A stretch of DNA of 64,000 nucleotides, taken from positions 1 through 64,000 of the forward strand of contig CBFHON010000006.1 in the NCBI GenBank assembly GCA_965657505.1, in the 5' to 3' direction. The notes below the pieces were generated by a model. The model did no database searches and was not told the origin of the DNA. It saw nothing but the letters and a program-made list of their open reading frames with translations. Made by a program: the position numbers and the translations under genes. This document shows positions 9,469 through 18,217 of this stretch, one piece after another. The stretch comes from TMED109 sp002171375 (GTDB taxonomy: Bacteria > Pseudomonadota > Alphaproteobacteria > TMED109). The stretch's first letter is position 1. Each line of letters opens with the position of its first letter.

Positions 9469-10673
9469 TTTTGATATTTACTTAATAAAGAAGAGATATC
9501 TTTAAGGGCTGCCTTTGTTTCTTTAATATTGGAAATTAAAGCAATTCTAATATAAGCCTTAGAACTGTTTAATTTAGATAAATAGGCACCAGGCATAACT
9601 TTTATTTTTTTTTCTTTCCATAAAATTTTTGTTATTTTTTCCCCATTACCAACTTTTAACCAAAGATAAAAACCGCCATCAGGTAAATAAAAATCTTTAT
9701 GGTTTTTAAAAATTTCTTTAGCAAGTTTAAATTTCTTATTATAAATTTCTCGGTTTTTTTTGGAATGTTCATCATCATTCCATAAAGCTGTAGCAACTTC
9801 CTGAATAGGAATAGGTTGTTGTCCCGCACAATAGTGCCTAAGTTTTTTAAAGTTTTGAATTAGATGCTTATCACCAACTGCAAATCCTGACCTTATTCCT
9901 GGAACATTAGAACGTTTTGACAAAGAATGAAAACTAATAATATTTGATAAATCTGTATTTAATTTTTGGCAGGCCTCTAAAACCCCTATGGGAGGATTAT
10001 TTATGTATATATCTGTATAACATTCATCAACTATTAATATAGCATTATATTTTCTAGCTAAAGAAATTAGGTTTTCCCATTGATTTATATTTAGGGCCGC
10101 ACCTTCTGGATTTGAAGGAGAGCAAACATAAATAATTGAAGTTCTCATTAATATTTTTTTATCGACACTAGCAAAGGAAGGAATAAAGCCATTTTCTTTA
10201 ATAGAAGGCACAAAAAATGGTTCTGCCCCGCTAATTCGACATGCTCCTGCATAGACTTGATAAAAAGGCTCTGGTATCAGCATTACGGGCTTATTATTAT
10301 TTTTTTCTGAAGGGCTAAGAGCTAAAGCTACATTAAAGAGCCCCTCTCTTGTCCCTGCTAATTGCAATATATTTTCTTTATAATCAAGAAAATTTTCAGT
10401 AAGTTTAAACCTTCTATTAAGCCAGTTTATAGATGCTATATTTAACTTTTCCATACCTAATGTAGGAGGATATTTTCCCCAACTAGAATAGTTTTTATTA
10501 ATTATATTTTTAATAAATTTGGGAGGATTATGTTTAGGCTCTCCAATAGAGAGAATGATTTCTTTACGGCCTGTTGGGGCCTTTATATCTTTTAATAAGC
10601 TATTAAGCCTTTGAAAGGGATAGTCATTAAGTAATTTTAAATTTTCATTAATATTAATCAATTTATTATTCAT
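9465..10673 (-). CDS. dapC: PLP aminotransferase, probable N-succinyldiaminopimelate aminotransferase
   Basis: A 402-residue fold-type I aminotransferase. The PLP Schiff-base lysine lies in SFHSLSKRS, with CSPSNPEG and IVDECYTDIY before it and the substrate-carboxylate Arg near AYIRIAL at the end. Homologues at this locus next to ftsK in alphaproteobacteria are usually called DapC, which makes N-succinyl-LL-diaminopimelate for lysine and peptidoglycan. dapE at 32523 supports use of the succinylase branch. The fold is certain; the exact substrate is inferred from synteny. Confidence 0.85.
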   Translation of the reverse strand: MNNKLININENLKLLNDYPFQRLNSLLKDIKAPTGRKEIILSIGEPKHNPPKFIKNIINKNYSSWGKYPPTLGMEKLNIASINWLNRRFKLTENFLDYKENILQLAGTREGLFNVALALSPSEKNNNKPVMLIPEPFYQVYAGACRISGAEPFFVPSIKENGFIPSFASVDKKILMRTSIIYVCSPSNPEGAALNINQWENLISLARKYNAILIVDECYTDIYINNPPIGVLEACQKLNTDLSNIISFHSLSKRSNVPGIRSGFAVGDKHLIQNFKKLRHYCAGQQPIPIQEVATALWNDDEHSKKNREIYNKKFKLAKEIFKNHKDFYLPDGGFYLWLKVGNGEKITKILWKEKKIKVMPGAYLSKLNSSKAYIRIALISNIKETKAALKDISSLLSKYQK

Positions 10674-10885
10674 ATAATTTTTTCTAACTTGATTTTTCTT
10701 AATTTAATATAGCTGTGTATTTTAATTAGGTCTACACTATATACAAAGACTACATATATTCGGTGTTTTTCTTGTCATATTATTTGCTGTATTTATTTAA
10801 ATATAGTATATTTGCTTAATATTTAAACATTAAAAATCATTAGTGGGCGTTTTTTAGGCTTACAGAGATTTAGATTGGGGGAAAA

Positions 10886-12088
10886 ATGGTTGGTGCAGAT
10901 ACAGCTTGGATATTAACTTCTACGGCTTTAGTTCTTTTAATGACATTGCCGGGATTGGCCTTGTTTTATGGGGGCTTGGTTAAAGCTACAAATATTATTT
11001 CTGTCATAATTCAATGCTTTGCAATTGCTTGCTTAGCTTCAATAATTTGGTTAATTGCAGGATATAGTTTATCTTTTTCTGGCAGCGGTGCTTATATGGG
11101 TGATTTATCTAAAGTATTTTTAAGCGGAGTAGGAACGGCTACTGAAGCAGGTAATTTACCAGAAAATGTATTCTTTATGTTTCAAATGACTTTTGCAATT
11201 ATTACACCAGCATTAGTAGTAGGTGCATTTGTAGAAAGAATAAAATTTTCTGCAGTTTTATGGATTTCAGGCCTTTGGCTCATACTTGTTTATGCCCCAG
11301 TTACTCATTGGATTTGGGGTGGCGGCTGGCTTGCTCAAATGGGGATACAAGATTTTGCAGGAGGCTTAGTGGTACATTTGAATTGTGGAATGGCAGCTTT
11401 AGTAATTGCTAAAATGTTAGGCTCTCGAAAAGGTTTTCCTGACGACGTTAGACCACCACATAGTCCGGTATTAGTTTTTGTTGGAGCAGCCATGTTATGG
11501 GTTGGCTGGTTTGGTTTCAATGGAGGATCAGCTTTGGCTGCAGATGGTGCGGCAGGAATGGCTATTACAGTTACTCATATATCTGCCGCTACTGCAGCTT
11601 TAACCTGGATGTTTATAGAGTGGATGTCACATGGCAAACCTACATTAGTTGGAATTGCGACTGGTGCAATTGCTGGTTTAGCGACAATTACTCCTGCATC
11701 GGGTTTTGTAGGACCCATAGGCGCTTTAATAATAGGCTTTTTAGCAGGTATTATTTGTTATAAAATGTGTAGTATAATTAAGAACCAGTGGAATATAGAC
11801 GATGCTCTAGATGTTATGGCTGTTCATGGCGTAGGCGGAGTTTTAGGAATATTATTAGTCGCACCTCTAGGTACTTTAGCTTTTGGAGGGTTAGGCTTAT
11901 CAGACCAATCAGTTGGCAATCAATTTATTACTCAATTAATTGGTGTTATAGCTGTAGGTTTATGGTGTTTAATTATTACATGGTTGATAACATTAGTAGT
12001 TAAAAAAACTATTGGCTTAAGAGTAAATGATGATGAAGAAATTGAAGGCCTAGATACGTCTATCCATGGAGAAAAAGGATACAATTAG
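10886..12088 (+). CDS. amtB: Ammonium transporter, Amt family
   Basis: A 400-residue inner-membrane ammonium channel with about eleven transmembrane helices. The pore twin histidines are visible at about H164 (VVHLNCG) and H314 (MAVHGVGG). Also conserved are the opening LALFYGGLV, THWIWGGGWL and WVGWFGFNGGSA. The ATG is preceded by a GGGGGA ribosome site. Unlike many family members it lacks a long cleavable N-terminal leader and there is no glnK beside it, so any PII control would act from elsewhere. The gene is flanked by a 212-bp divergent promoter region and a strong terminator. Confidence 0.95.
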   Translation: MVGADTAWILTSTALVLLMTLPGLALFYGGLVKATNIISVIIQCFAIACLASIIWLIAGYSLSFSGSGAYMGDLSKVFLSGVGTATEAGNLPENVFFMFQMTFAIITPALVVGAFVERIKFSAVLWISGLWLILVYAPVTHWIWGGGWLAQMGIQDFAGGLVVHLNCGMAALVIAKMLGSRKGFPDDVRPPHSPVLVFVGAAMLWVGWFGFNGGSALAADGAAGMAITVTHISAATAALTWMFIEWMSHGKPTLVGIATGAIAGLATITPASGFVGPIGALIIGFLAGIICYKMCSIIKNQWNIDDALDVMAVHGVGGVLGILLVAPLGTLAFGGLGLSDQSVGNQFITQLIGVIAVGLWCLIITWLITLVVKKTIGLRVNDDEEIEGLDTSIHGEKGYN

Positions 12089-12104
12089 TTAATTAATAAT
12101 TTTT

Positions 12105-12139
12105 ATAAAAGGGAGACGTTTTTTCTGGCTCCCTTTTAT
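12105..12139. terminator. Bidirectional terminator between amtB and the amidase gene
   Basis: An 11-bp perfect stem (ATAAAAGGGAG at 12105-12115, CTCCCTTTTAT at 12129-12139) with a 13-nt loop. It is T-rich on both strands and placed between two convergent genes; its last bases overlap the amidase stop codon. It should end transcripts from both sides. Confidence 0.85.
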
Positions 12140-13509
12140 TTAATAATATTAAATATAGTTTCTGCAAGGTTAAGTAACTCTTCATCTTTATTCAAAGCTT
12201 TACATAACATAATTCCAATAGGGTGTTTTTCTGGAAGAGGAAGGCTAATTGCGCATAAACGCAAAGAGTTGGCAATTCTCGTATTTCTTAGAGCTAGGCT
12301 ATTAAAGCTATCATATGTTTTTCTATCATTTTCTACTTTTTGTATAGTTGGAGGTAAGATTGGAATAGTGGGCATTAAAATTGCATCATAATTATCTATA
12401 GAAATATGAAGACTTTTTGAGAGGCTTTCCTCAGCATTATAAATAGAATTTAAAGATTTTTTTTCCATTTCCTTTCCTCTTAACATTCTATTAAGAACAT
12501 CTTTATCCATTAGTGATCCAAATTTATCAACTAAGTTTTTCCATTCTAAATATGCTTCTGCTATTGTGGTTCCTCCATTATTTTCAGCAAGCAGTTTATG
12601 CATTTCTTCTATTTCATAAATCTCTTTTTCAACAATATTTATACCTGCTTTAGAAAGGTTAATAAAAGCCTCTTCGCAAGCCTTTTCTATTTGATGATCA
12701 ATATCTATCCAAGGCATACCTCTTACTACTAGTATTTTTATATTGCTATGATTAATTTTTTCAAAGCCTAAATAAGGGCTACTTGTAAGTATAGAAAATA
12801 GTAGACTTGCATCTTTTATACTTTTTGTTAAGGGGCCAACTGTGTCATAAGATATCGCTAATGGGCTTACTCCTTTTAGAGATATTCTGCCTATTGAAGT
12901 TTTAAATCCAACTAGCTTATTCCATGCAGAAGGTATTCTTACTGACCCTCCAGTATCAGTTCCAAAACTAGCTGCACAAAGTCCATTAGCTAAAGCTACG
13001 CCGGATCCAGATGAAGACCCTCCAGGAACGCGAGGTACATCTTTCATAATTGCATTTTCTGGGGTTACGAAATTACTATTTGTTCCTATACCGCCTAGTG
13101 CAAATTCTACAGTTGAAGTTTTTCCGAGCTGAACTATACCAGCTTTTTTTGCTAAGTTAACTACTTCGGCATCTTTATTGGCAGGACTATTGTTTTCTAA
13201 TATTCTAGACCCACTTGTAGTTATACATCCTTTAAAATCAAAAAGGTCTTTCCAAGCAACAGGAACTCCATCAAGGGGGCTTAAGGGATTTTCTTCTAAC
13301 AATCTTTTTTTTGATAAAATTGCTTCACTAAGTGCTCTTTCTTTTGTTAAAAGAACATAGGGACTTGGTTTAGTAAATGAATCTATTTCATCAAAATAAA
13401 AATTTACTAAATCTATAGGACAAATCTTTCTTTTATGTAAAAGTTGTCCTATATCACTAGCAGATAATGATTTTATATTTTCAGGTATTTGCATACCTAA
13501 TATTGTCAT
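12136..13509 (-). CDS. Amidase signature family hydrolase
   Basis: A 457-residue Ser-cisSer-Lys amidase when read from the ATG at 13509; a longer frame to 13599 would run into the divergent hydroxylase gene. Catalytic residues are visible: Lys about 87 in VAWKDLFD, the cis-Ser in GGSSSGSG (about 166) and the nucleophile in GTDTGGSVRIPS (about 189). The family includes GatA and many small-molecule amidases. GatA is usually longer and sits with gatB/gatC, which are absent here, so I call it a stand-alone amidase of unknown substrate. Confidence 0.85.
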   Translation of the reverse strand: MTILGMQIPENIKSLSASDIGQLLHKRKICPIDLVNFYFDEIDSFTKPSPYVLLTKERALSEAILSKKRLLEENPLSPLDGVPVAWKDLFDFKGCITTSGSRILENNSPANKDAEVVNLAKKAGIVQLGKTSTVEFALGGIGTNSNFVTPENAIMKDVPRVPGGSSSGSGVALANGLCAASFGTDTGGSVRIPSAWNKLVGFKTSIGRISLKGVSPLAISYDTVGPLTKSIKDASLLFSILTSSPYLGFEKINHSNIKILVVRGMPWIDIDHQIEKACEEAFINLSKAGINIVEKEIYEIEEMHKLLAENNGGTTIAEAYLEWKNLVDKFGSLMDKDVLNRMLRGKEMEKKSLNSIYNAEESLSKSLHISIDNYDAILMPTIPILPPTIQKVENDRKTYDSFNSLALRNTRIANSLRLCAISLPLPEKHPIGIMLCKALNKDEELLNLAETIFNIIK

Positions 13510-13555
13510 ATTATCTGTAAAAAATAAAACGGTTTTGTACACAGAGGAATATAAA

Positions 13556-14764
13556 TTGAATACTGATATCATAATATGTGGAGGAGCTTTAGCAGGCATG
13601 ACTCTTGCCCTTTCATTACAACAAAAAGGATTTGATGTAGTAATAATTGACCCTAGAACCTTAAAGGAAACATTACAGCAAGATAAAAGAACTACTGCAA
13701 TAGCTGAGGGACCAAGAAAATTTTATGCTAATTTAGGGGTATGGGAAAAATTAAAAAATAAGGCTGAAGCTATTAAAACAATTTCTATTTTAGATGGAAG
13801 CTCCTCAATTTCTCTAGATTTTGATTATAGAGATTTTGTCAGTAAAAATATACCTATAAATATTAAAAGCCTAGGCCATGTAGTTGAGAATTGTGATTTA
13901 ATTAATCAAATTAATTTAAAAATAAATAATATAAAAACTTCAGGAAGTGTAAAAAGAATTAATTCAAAAGTTATTGATATTAAAGTAGATAAATTTCAAG
14001 CAAAAGTATTTTTAGAAAACTCTAATAATATTTCAGCGAATCTAATAGTAGCTGCCGATGGCAAGAACTCATTAATTAGAAAGTTGGTAGGGATTAAAGA
14101 GACAAAATCTATTTATAATCAAGAAGCATATGTTACTCAAATATTGCATAAAAAAAACCATAATAATATTGCTTTAGAAAAATTCTTACCAGGAGGCCCT
14201 TTAGCTGTTCTTCCAATGAAAAAGTATAAAAAAAATTATAGATCTGCTATTATTTGGTCTGATGATAAGGCTACTTCTAGAAGCAGGTTGAGAGCTAGTA
14301 AAACATCTCCAGAAATGATTTCTTATGAGTTAGAGCGCCATTGTTATAATTGGCTAGGAGATATTAAAATACAAGGTTTACCGAATGTTTTTCCTTTAGA
14401 ATTAATTAAACCAAAAAATATAGTATCAGAAAGACTTGTTCTTATGGGTGACGCTGCTCATTCTATTCATCCAATTGCAGGGCAGGGATTTAATTTAAGT
14501 TTAAGAGGTATGGAGAGATTTTCAGAAATGTGTTCTAAGAGAGCAGCTTTAGGGTTAGATATAGGTAGTATAAAGTTTTTAAAAGAGTATGAGAAATCTA
14601 GAAAAATAGATATCATAACATTAATAAATGCGACACATGGATTAAATGAATTATTTAGAAATTCAACACCATACGTAAAAGCTTTTAGAAGATTAGGGTT
14701 ATCTGCAGTAAATAAAACACCTTTTCTTAAGAGGGCTTTTATGAAATATGCTATGGGGATTTAA
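13556..14764 (+). CDS. UbiH/UbiF/COQ6 family FAD-dependent monooxygenase
   Basis: A flavoprotein hydroxylase that adds ring hydroxyls in ubiquinone synthesis. The N-terminal FAD motif is ICGGALAGMTLAL and the second FAD motif is GDAAHSIHPIAGQG, followed by FNLSLRGM. I choose the TTG at 13556 (402 residues) because AGAGG lies 8 nt upstream, and the protein then begins just before the Rossmann strand; a TTG at 13535 has no such site. Which ring position it acts on (UbiH, UbiF, UbiI or UbiL type) cannot be told from motifs. It ends within 4 nt of the convergent DUF971 gene. Confidence 0.88.
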   Translation: MNTDIIICGGALAGMTLALSLQQKGFDVVIIDPRTLKETLQQDKRTTAIAEGPRKFYANLGVWEKLKNKAEAIKTISILDGSSSISLDFDYRDFVSKNIPINIKSLGHVVENCDLINQINLKINNIKTSGSVKRINSKVIDIKVDKFQAKVFLENSNNISANLIVAADGKNSLIRKLVGIKETKSIYNQEAYVTQILHKKNHNNIALEKFLPGGPLAVLPMKKYKKNYRSAIIWSDDKATSRSRLRASKTSPEMISYELERHCYNWLGDIKIQGLPNVFPLELIKPKNIVSERLVLMGDAAHSIHPIAGQGFNLSLRGMERFSEMCSKRAALGLDIGSIKFLKEYEKSRKIDIITLINATHGLNELFRNSTPYVKAFRRLGLSAVNKTPFLKRAFMKYAMGI

Positions 14765-15120
14765 TTATTTGCAATCTTTGTAGCTTTTTTTAAATAATCT
14801 TTATACAATTCAAAATTGTTTTCAGCCATTTTTCTTAAATAAGACCAAGAATAGATTCCAGTATCATGTCCATCATCAAATACAATTCTAATTGCATAAT
14901 TTCCTACTTTTTCAATATTTGTGATTGAGACTTTGCTCTTATTTAGTATAATTTTTTTTTCTTTTGGGCTATGTCCCTGAACTTCTGCTGAAGGGCTTTC
15001 TACTCTTAAGAGTTCTGCAGAAATTATACCTGTATAGTTATCAGAAAATTTAATACTTATGTCTTTATTTTTTTTATTATATATAATCGATTTTATTTTG
15101 TACCTTTGATCTTCTTTCAT
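14761..15120 (-). CDS. DUF971 domain protein
   Basis: A 119-residue protein matching DUF971, which is also the N-terminal domain of gamma-butyrobetaine hydroxylase. Signatures are the LLRVESPSAEVQGH segment and the C-terminal FDDGHDTGIYSWSYL motif. Stand-alone DUF971 proteins are linked in the literature with iron-sulfur or metal-related roles, but no function is established here. It is the last gene of the trx-Lon domain-Trm112-DUF971 run, starting 1 nt after the upstream stop. Confidence 0.88.
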   Translation of the reverse strand: MKEDQRYKIKSIIYNKKNKDISIKFSDNYTGIISAELLRVESPSAEVQGHSPKEKKIILNKSKVSITNIEKVGNYAIRIVFDDGHDTGIYSWSYLRKMAENNFELYKDYLKKATKIANN

Positions 15121-15121
15121 A

Positions 15122-15307
15122 TTACTTTATTTTTCTCGCTTTATCTATTAGCATTATAGGAATGCCGTCCTCTATAGGGAAAGCAAGCTTGGCTTTTTCG
15201 CTTATTAATTCTAATCTATCTTTATCATACTTAAGAGGCCCTTTAGTCAGAGGGCAAACTAAAATATCCAGCAAACTTAAATCTACTTTTTGATCTGATT
15301 TTTTCAT
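15122..15307 (-). CDS. Trm112-like (YcaR family) small protein
   Basis: A 61-residue protein of the Trm112/UPF0434 family. It has LLDILVCPLTKGPL and a C-terminal AFPIEDGIPIMLIDKAR; only one Cys of the zinc-binding set is left, as is usual in bacterial members. Eukaryotic Trm112 activates methyltransferases; the bacterial role is unclear. It lies between the Lon-domain gene and the DUF971 gene with very short gaps. Confidence 0.88.
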   Translation of the reverse strand: MKKSDQKVDLSLLDILVCPLTKGPLKYDKDRLELISEKAKLAFPIEDGIPIMLIDKARKIK

Positions 15308-15320
15308 AAGTATTTCCTAT

Positions 15321-15956
15321 CTAATTAAGGTTTTTAGTTTCCCCTGCAGAATAAATTTTAAATAAAGTTATCATAATATTTGCTAAATCATTTAAGTCTT
15401 TGTTTTCTAATAGCATTTGTTTTTCTCCGATGCTAAAAGGACAAGATTGTGCAAGAGAATTTATTAGAAGATTAGTTGGCGCTTTCTCTATGACCTTCCA
15501 ATCGGCATCTATTCCTTGAGAAGCAAAGTAAATTTTAAGAGAATTTAAAAAATCTTCTTTTAGAGCTCTGTTTAAATTAAATTTAACACTAGCTAGATCT
15601 AAAGCATATTTTTTAAAATCAATATTTGCAACTCTGTACTCTTTGTTTGTTACTTCATGATAAATAAGTTGATATCTGCAAATTCCTTTTAATTCTATTA
15701 AATATTTTTGATCTTTTAATTCCGAAAAGTGGATAATTTTTCCTACACAGCCTATAGAATAAAGATCTATCTTATCTTTAGAATTGGATTTTGGCTGGAT
15801 CATTCCAATTAAACGATTATTAGAAATAGCATCTTCCGTCATATTTAAATATCTAGGCTCAAATATATTTAATGTAAGAGTTCCATTAGGCAACAATATA
15901 CAATTTGATAAAGGGAATATTGGTATTTGTTTAATATCTAAAATTTCTTCCATCAT
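15321..15956 (-). CDS. Lon substrate-binding (LON-N) domain protein
   Basis: A 211-residue protein made of the N-terminal domain of Lon protease without its AAA+ or peptidase parts. Family signs are IPIFPLSNCILLPNGTLTLNIFEPRYL near the start (given here as landmarks at residues 11-37), GMIQPK, YSIGCVGKI and a C-terminal helical bundle. Function is unknown; a role in protein quality control has been suggested for the family. Its start codon overlaps the stop of the thioredoxin gene (TAATG), and that thioredoxin-LON-N pair is a common alphaproteobacterial order. Confidence 0.9.
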   Translation of the reverse strand: MMEEILDIKQIPIFPLSNCILLPNGTLTLNIFEPRYLNMTEDAISNNRLIGMIQPKSNSKDKIDLYSIGCVGKIIHFSELKDQKYLIELKGICRYQLIYHEVTNKEYRVANIDFKKYALDLASVKFNLNRALKEDFLNSLKIYFASQGIDADWKVIEKAPTNLLINSLAQSCPFSIGEKQMLLENKDLNDLANIMITLFKIYSAGETKNLN

Positions 15957-16876
15957 TATGCAAAAATTATTGATGAAAGTTTAAGTCTAGTCTTTGAAGT
16001 AATAGGATCATCTTCTCCAAAAGCATCTAATAGCTCAACTATTTTTTTTCTGGCTTTGTCATCCTCCCAATTACGGTCTTTTTTTACTATAGTTAATAAT
16101 TGTTCTAACGCATCTGTTTTCTTATTAGATGCTAGATAGGCCTCAGCCAATTTAAATCTTAGTTCATGATCGTTAGGGTTAGCATTAACATCTGATAGAA
16201 ACTCTTCAGGAGAACCTGCCATTTTATTACTTTTTTCCAATTCAGATAATGCAACCAGACTTATAATGTTTTTATCATTAAGCATATCTTCTTCAAGTCC
16301 TTCTAATAATTCTTTGACTTCATCACCTCTTTCCATTTTTAATAAACACTTCCCATAACCAGAAATAATTTTTGCATTGTTTGCCTCTTCAGACAGTAAG
16401 TTTGAAAAAGCGTTTAATGCAGATTCAAAATCTTCTTCATTATATAATTTTTCTGCCTCTTCTATAGCTTTTCTAAATTCTTCTAATTTATTTCCTCCGC
16501 TAGCTTCAATTACCTTATTTATAAATTTCTTAACTTCATTTTCTGGCATTGCACCTGAAAAACCATCTATAGGTTGGCCTTCATAAAATGCATAAACTGT
16601 AGGTAAGGACTGAATTTGCAATTGTTGGGATAATTCTTGGTTTTTTTCTGTATCAATTTTTACAAGCTTTAATTGTCCTTTATAGCTCTTGACTAATGAT
16701 TCTAAAATTGGAGTTAGTTGTTTGCAGGGCGCGCACCAGTCAGCCCAAAAGTCTACTAAAACCGGCATAGATTTGGATGCCTCAATTACATCTGTATTAA
16801 ATGAGGCTGTATCAGAATCAACTATAATATTTTCTATAGATTGATCTGAAGAAATTATCGGGTCATTATCATTCAT
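15956..16876 (-). CDS. CnoX/YbbN-type thioredoxin with TPR tail
   Basis: A 306-residue protein: an N-terminal disordered stretch, a thioredoxin domain (about 25-130) with active site WCAPC at C48/C51 and the cis-Pro in SLPTVYAF, then a helical TPR-like C-terminus. The layout fits CnoX (YbbN), a chaperone-redox protein that guards substrates and hands them to GroEL. Both redox cysteines are kept, unlike E. coli CnoX, so thiol-reducing activity is likely. It heads a four-gene operon with LON-N, Trm112 and DUF971 proteins. Confidence 0.9.
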   Translation of the reverse strand: MNDNDPIISSDQSIENIIVDSDTASFNTDVIEASKSMPVLVDFWADWCAPCKQLTPILESLVKSYKGQLKLVKIDTEKNQELSQQLQIQSLPTVYAFYEGQPIDGFSGAMPENEVKKFINKVIEASGGNKLEEFRKAIEEAEKLYNEEDFESALNAFSNLLSEEANNAKIISGYGKCLLKMERGDEVKELLEGLEEDMLNDKNIISLVALSELEKSNKMAGSPEEFLSDVNANPNDHELRFKLAEAYLASNKKTDALEQLLTIVKKDRNWEDDKARKKIVELLDAFGEDDPITSKTRLKLSSIIFA

Positions 16877-16976
16877 AGTTAAACCTAACTTATTATATAA
16901 TTATAATATTTTATTTTTTTAGTAATTTAAATTAAAATTTAAGATTTATATATCATATATCGCTTTTTAAATAAGA

Positions 16977-17007
16977 TTGACCAAAATATTAAAATCTTTT
17001 ATATAAT
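16977..17007 (+). promoter_or_regulatory. Sigma-70-like promoter for the tRNA-Gly gene
   Basis: TTGACC at 16977-16982 is followed after 17 nt by TATATA (17000-17005), or after 19 nt by TATAAT (17002-17007). The boxes lie about 40 nt before the mature tRNA 5' end, a sensible place for a tRNA promoter. AT-rich context makes chance -10 boxes common, but the -35 is good. Confidence 0.6.
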
Positions 17008-17046
17008 GCACTTTATTTATAAGTAAATTTTATTAGTAAAATTTAT

Positions 17047-17121
17047 GCGGGCGTAGCTCAGTGGTAGAGCACTTCGTTGCCAACGAAGATGTCGAGAGTT
17101 CGAATCTCTTCGCCCGCTCCA
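17047..17121 (+). tRNA. tRNA-Gly, anticodon GCC
   Basis: A full cloverleaf: acceptor arms GCGGGCG/CGCCCGC, D-arm GCTCAGTGGTAGAGC, anticodon stem CTTCG/CGAAG around TTGCCAA (anticodon GCC), and T-arm GAGAGTTCGAATCTC. The discriminator base T is at 17118 and a genome-encoded CCA at 17119-17121. It reads GGC and GGT glycine codons. No integrated element is seen at its 3' end. Confidence 0.97.
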
Positions 17122-17191
17122 AGCAATATATATTTTTTATCTGATATTATATGCTACATATTAAAAATATTTAATTATTTTTAGGTCTAGT

Positions 17192-18199
17192 ATGATTTAT
17201 TATAGAGTTATAACACTTTTATTTTTATCATTATCAGTATCCTGTTCTTCTGTATCTTCATATAAGATAATAAATAAAGAAGGCTTTGAGGAAGGACAAG
17301 AAATAAAGGAGCAAAGTAAATTTCTAGTTTCTTCAATAGCAAATGCTTCAAGGAAATTACATGATATTGCTTGGCCTATAATGATATCAAATCTAGATAG
17401 TTGTCAAAATTCTAAAATAAATGCATTTGGACTTATGATAGCACATTTAGAAGATATTCCTTCATCTTTGGCACCATCTTTTTATGCTGCTAGTCCAATA
17501 AATTCATTAATAAATAGCAAAGCTGATTTACCCATGATTGTTTCTGTTGCTAAGGATAGCCCTGCTGATAGAGCCAAAATTATAGAAGGTGACTTAATTA
17601 TATCTATAAATAATAGTATAGTAAGTTATAAAAATTATAAAAGACTATTAGACGATGCAGCACAAAAAGGCAGTTTAAAAATTAGAATAAAAAGATTAGA
17701 AGAAGAAATTATATATGAATTAGAGAGTGAATTAATTTGTGGATATCCAGTACAAGCAATGATTTCTCCTATCCCTAATGCTTATGCTGACGGTTCTAAA
17801 ATTTATATAACTATAGCTACTTTAGATTTTGTTAAAGATGATCAGGAAATAGCTTTTTTAATTGCTCACGAATTAGCCCATAATATACACCATTATAAAG
17901 GAGAGGCATTATATGAAAGTCAGGGCAACCCTTTAGCAATAGAAGAAAAGCCTTCACTCCAAAAAATTACAGATCTTTTAATATTCCAAACTGAAGAAAA
18001 AGAAACTGAGGCAGATTTATATGGAGTGGAGTTTGCAATCAAAGCAGGTATTGCTCAAGATAAAGTAGCTAATTACTTTAGAAGGCTAACTATTTATATG
18101 CCGCAATTGATGAAAAATTCATTTTTTAGGATGCATCCTGGAAATGCTAAAAGAGTAGCGGATATTGAAAGAAAATTAAAAGAATTGAACAGTAATTAA
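17192..18199 (+). CDS. M48-family metalloprotease with PDZ domain, lipoprotein
   Basis: A 335-residue envelope protease. The N-terminus has a hydrophobic signal with a lipobox (SVSC, Cys about 19). A PDZ domain follows (IVSVAKDSPADRAKIIEGDLI region, about 110-180), then the M48 catalytic core with HELAH at 226-230 and the third zinc ligand in ETEADLYG. It is related to BepA/LoiP-type proteases that oversee outer-membrane protein assembly. The two histidines and two acidic residues are present, so it should be active. Confidence 0.88.
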   Translation: MIYYRVITLLFLSLSVSCSSVSSYKIINKEGFEEGQEIKEQSKFLVSSIANASRKLHDIAWPIMISNLDSCQNSKINAFGLMIAHLEDIPSSLAPSFYAASPINSLINSKADLPMIVSVAKDSPADRAKIIEGDLIISINNSIVSYKNYKRLLDDAAQKGSLKIRIKRLEEEIIYELESELICGYPVQAMISPIPNAYADGSKIYITIATLDFVKDDQEIAFLIAHELAHNIHHYKGEALYESQGNPLAIEEKPSLQKITDLLIFQTEEKETEADLYGVEFAIKAGIAQDKVANYFRRLTIYMPQLMKNSFFRMHPGNAKRVADIERKLKELNSN

Positions 18200-18217
18200 T
18201 TATATGAAAGAAAATTT

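Noticed and set aside
10674..10885. NtrC or sigma-54 control site before amtB
   Set aside because: No TGGCAC-N5-TTGC promoter and no GCACC/GGTGC operator pair could be found; only AT-rich short repeats such as 10799-10813.
17047..17191. Integrated element at the 3' end of tRNA-Gly
   Set aside because: No integrase, no repeated tRNA end and only a 70-nt gap before the protease gene.
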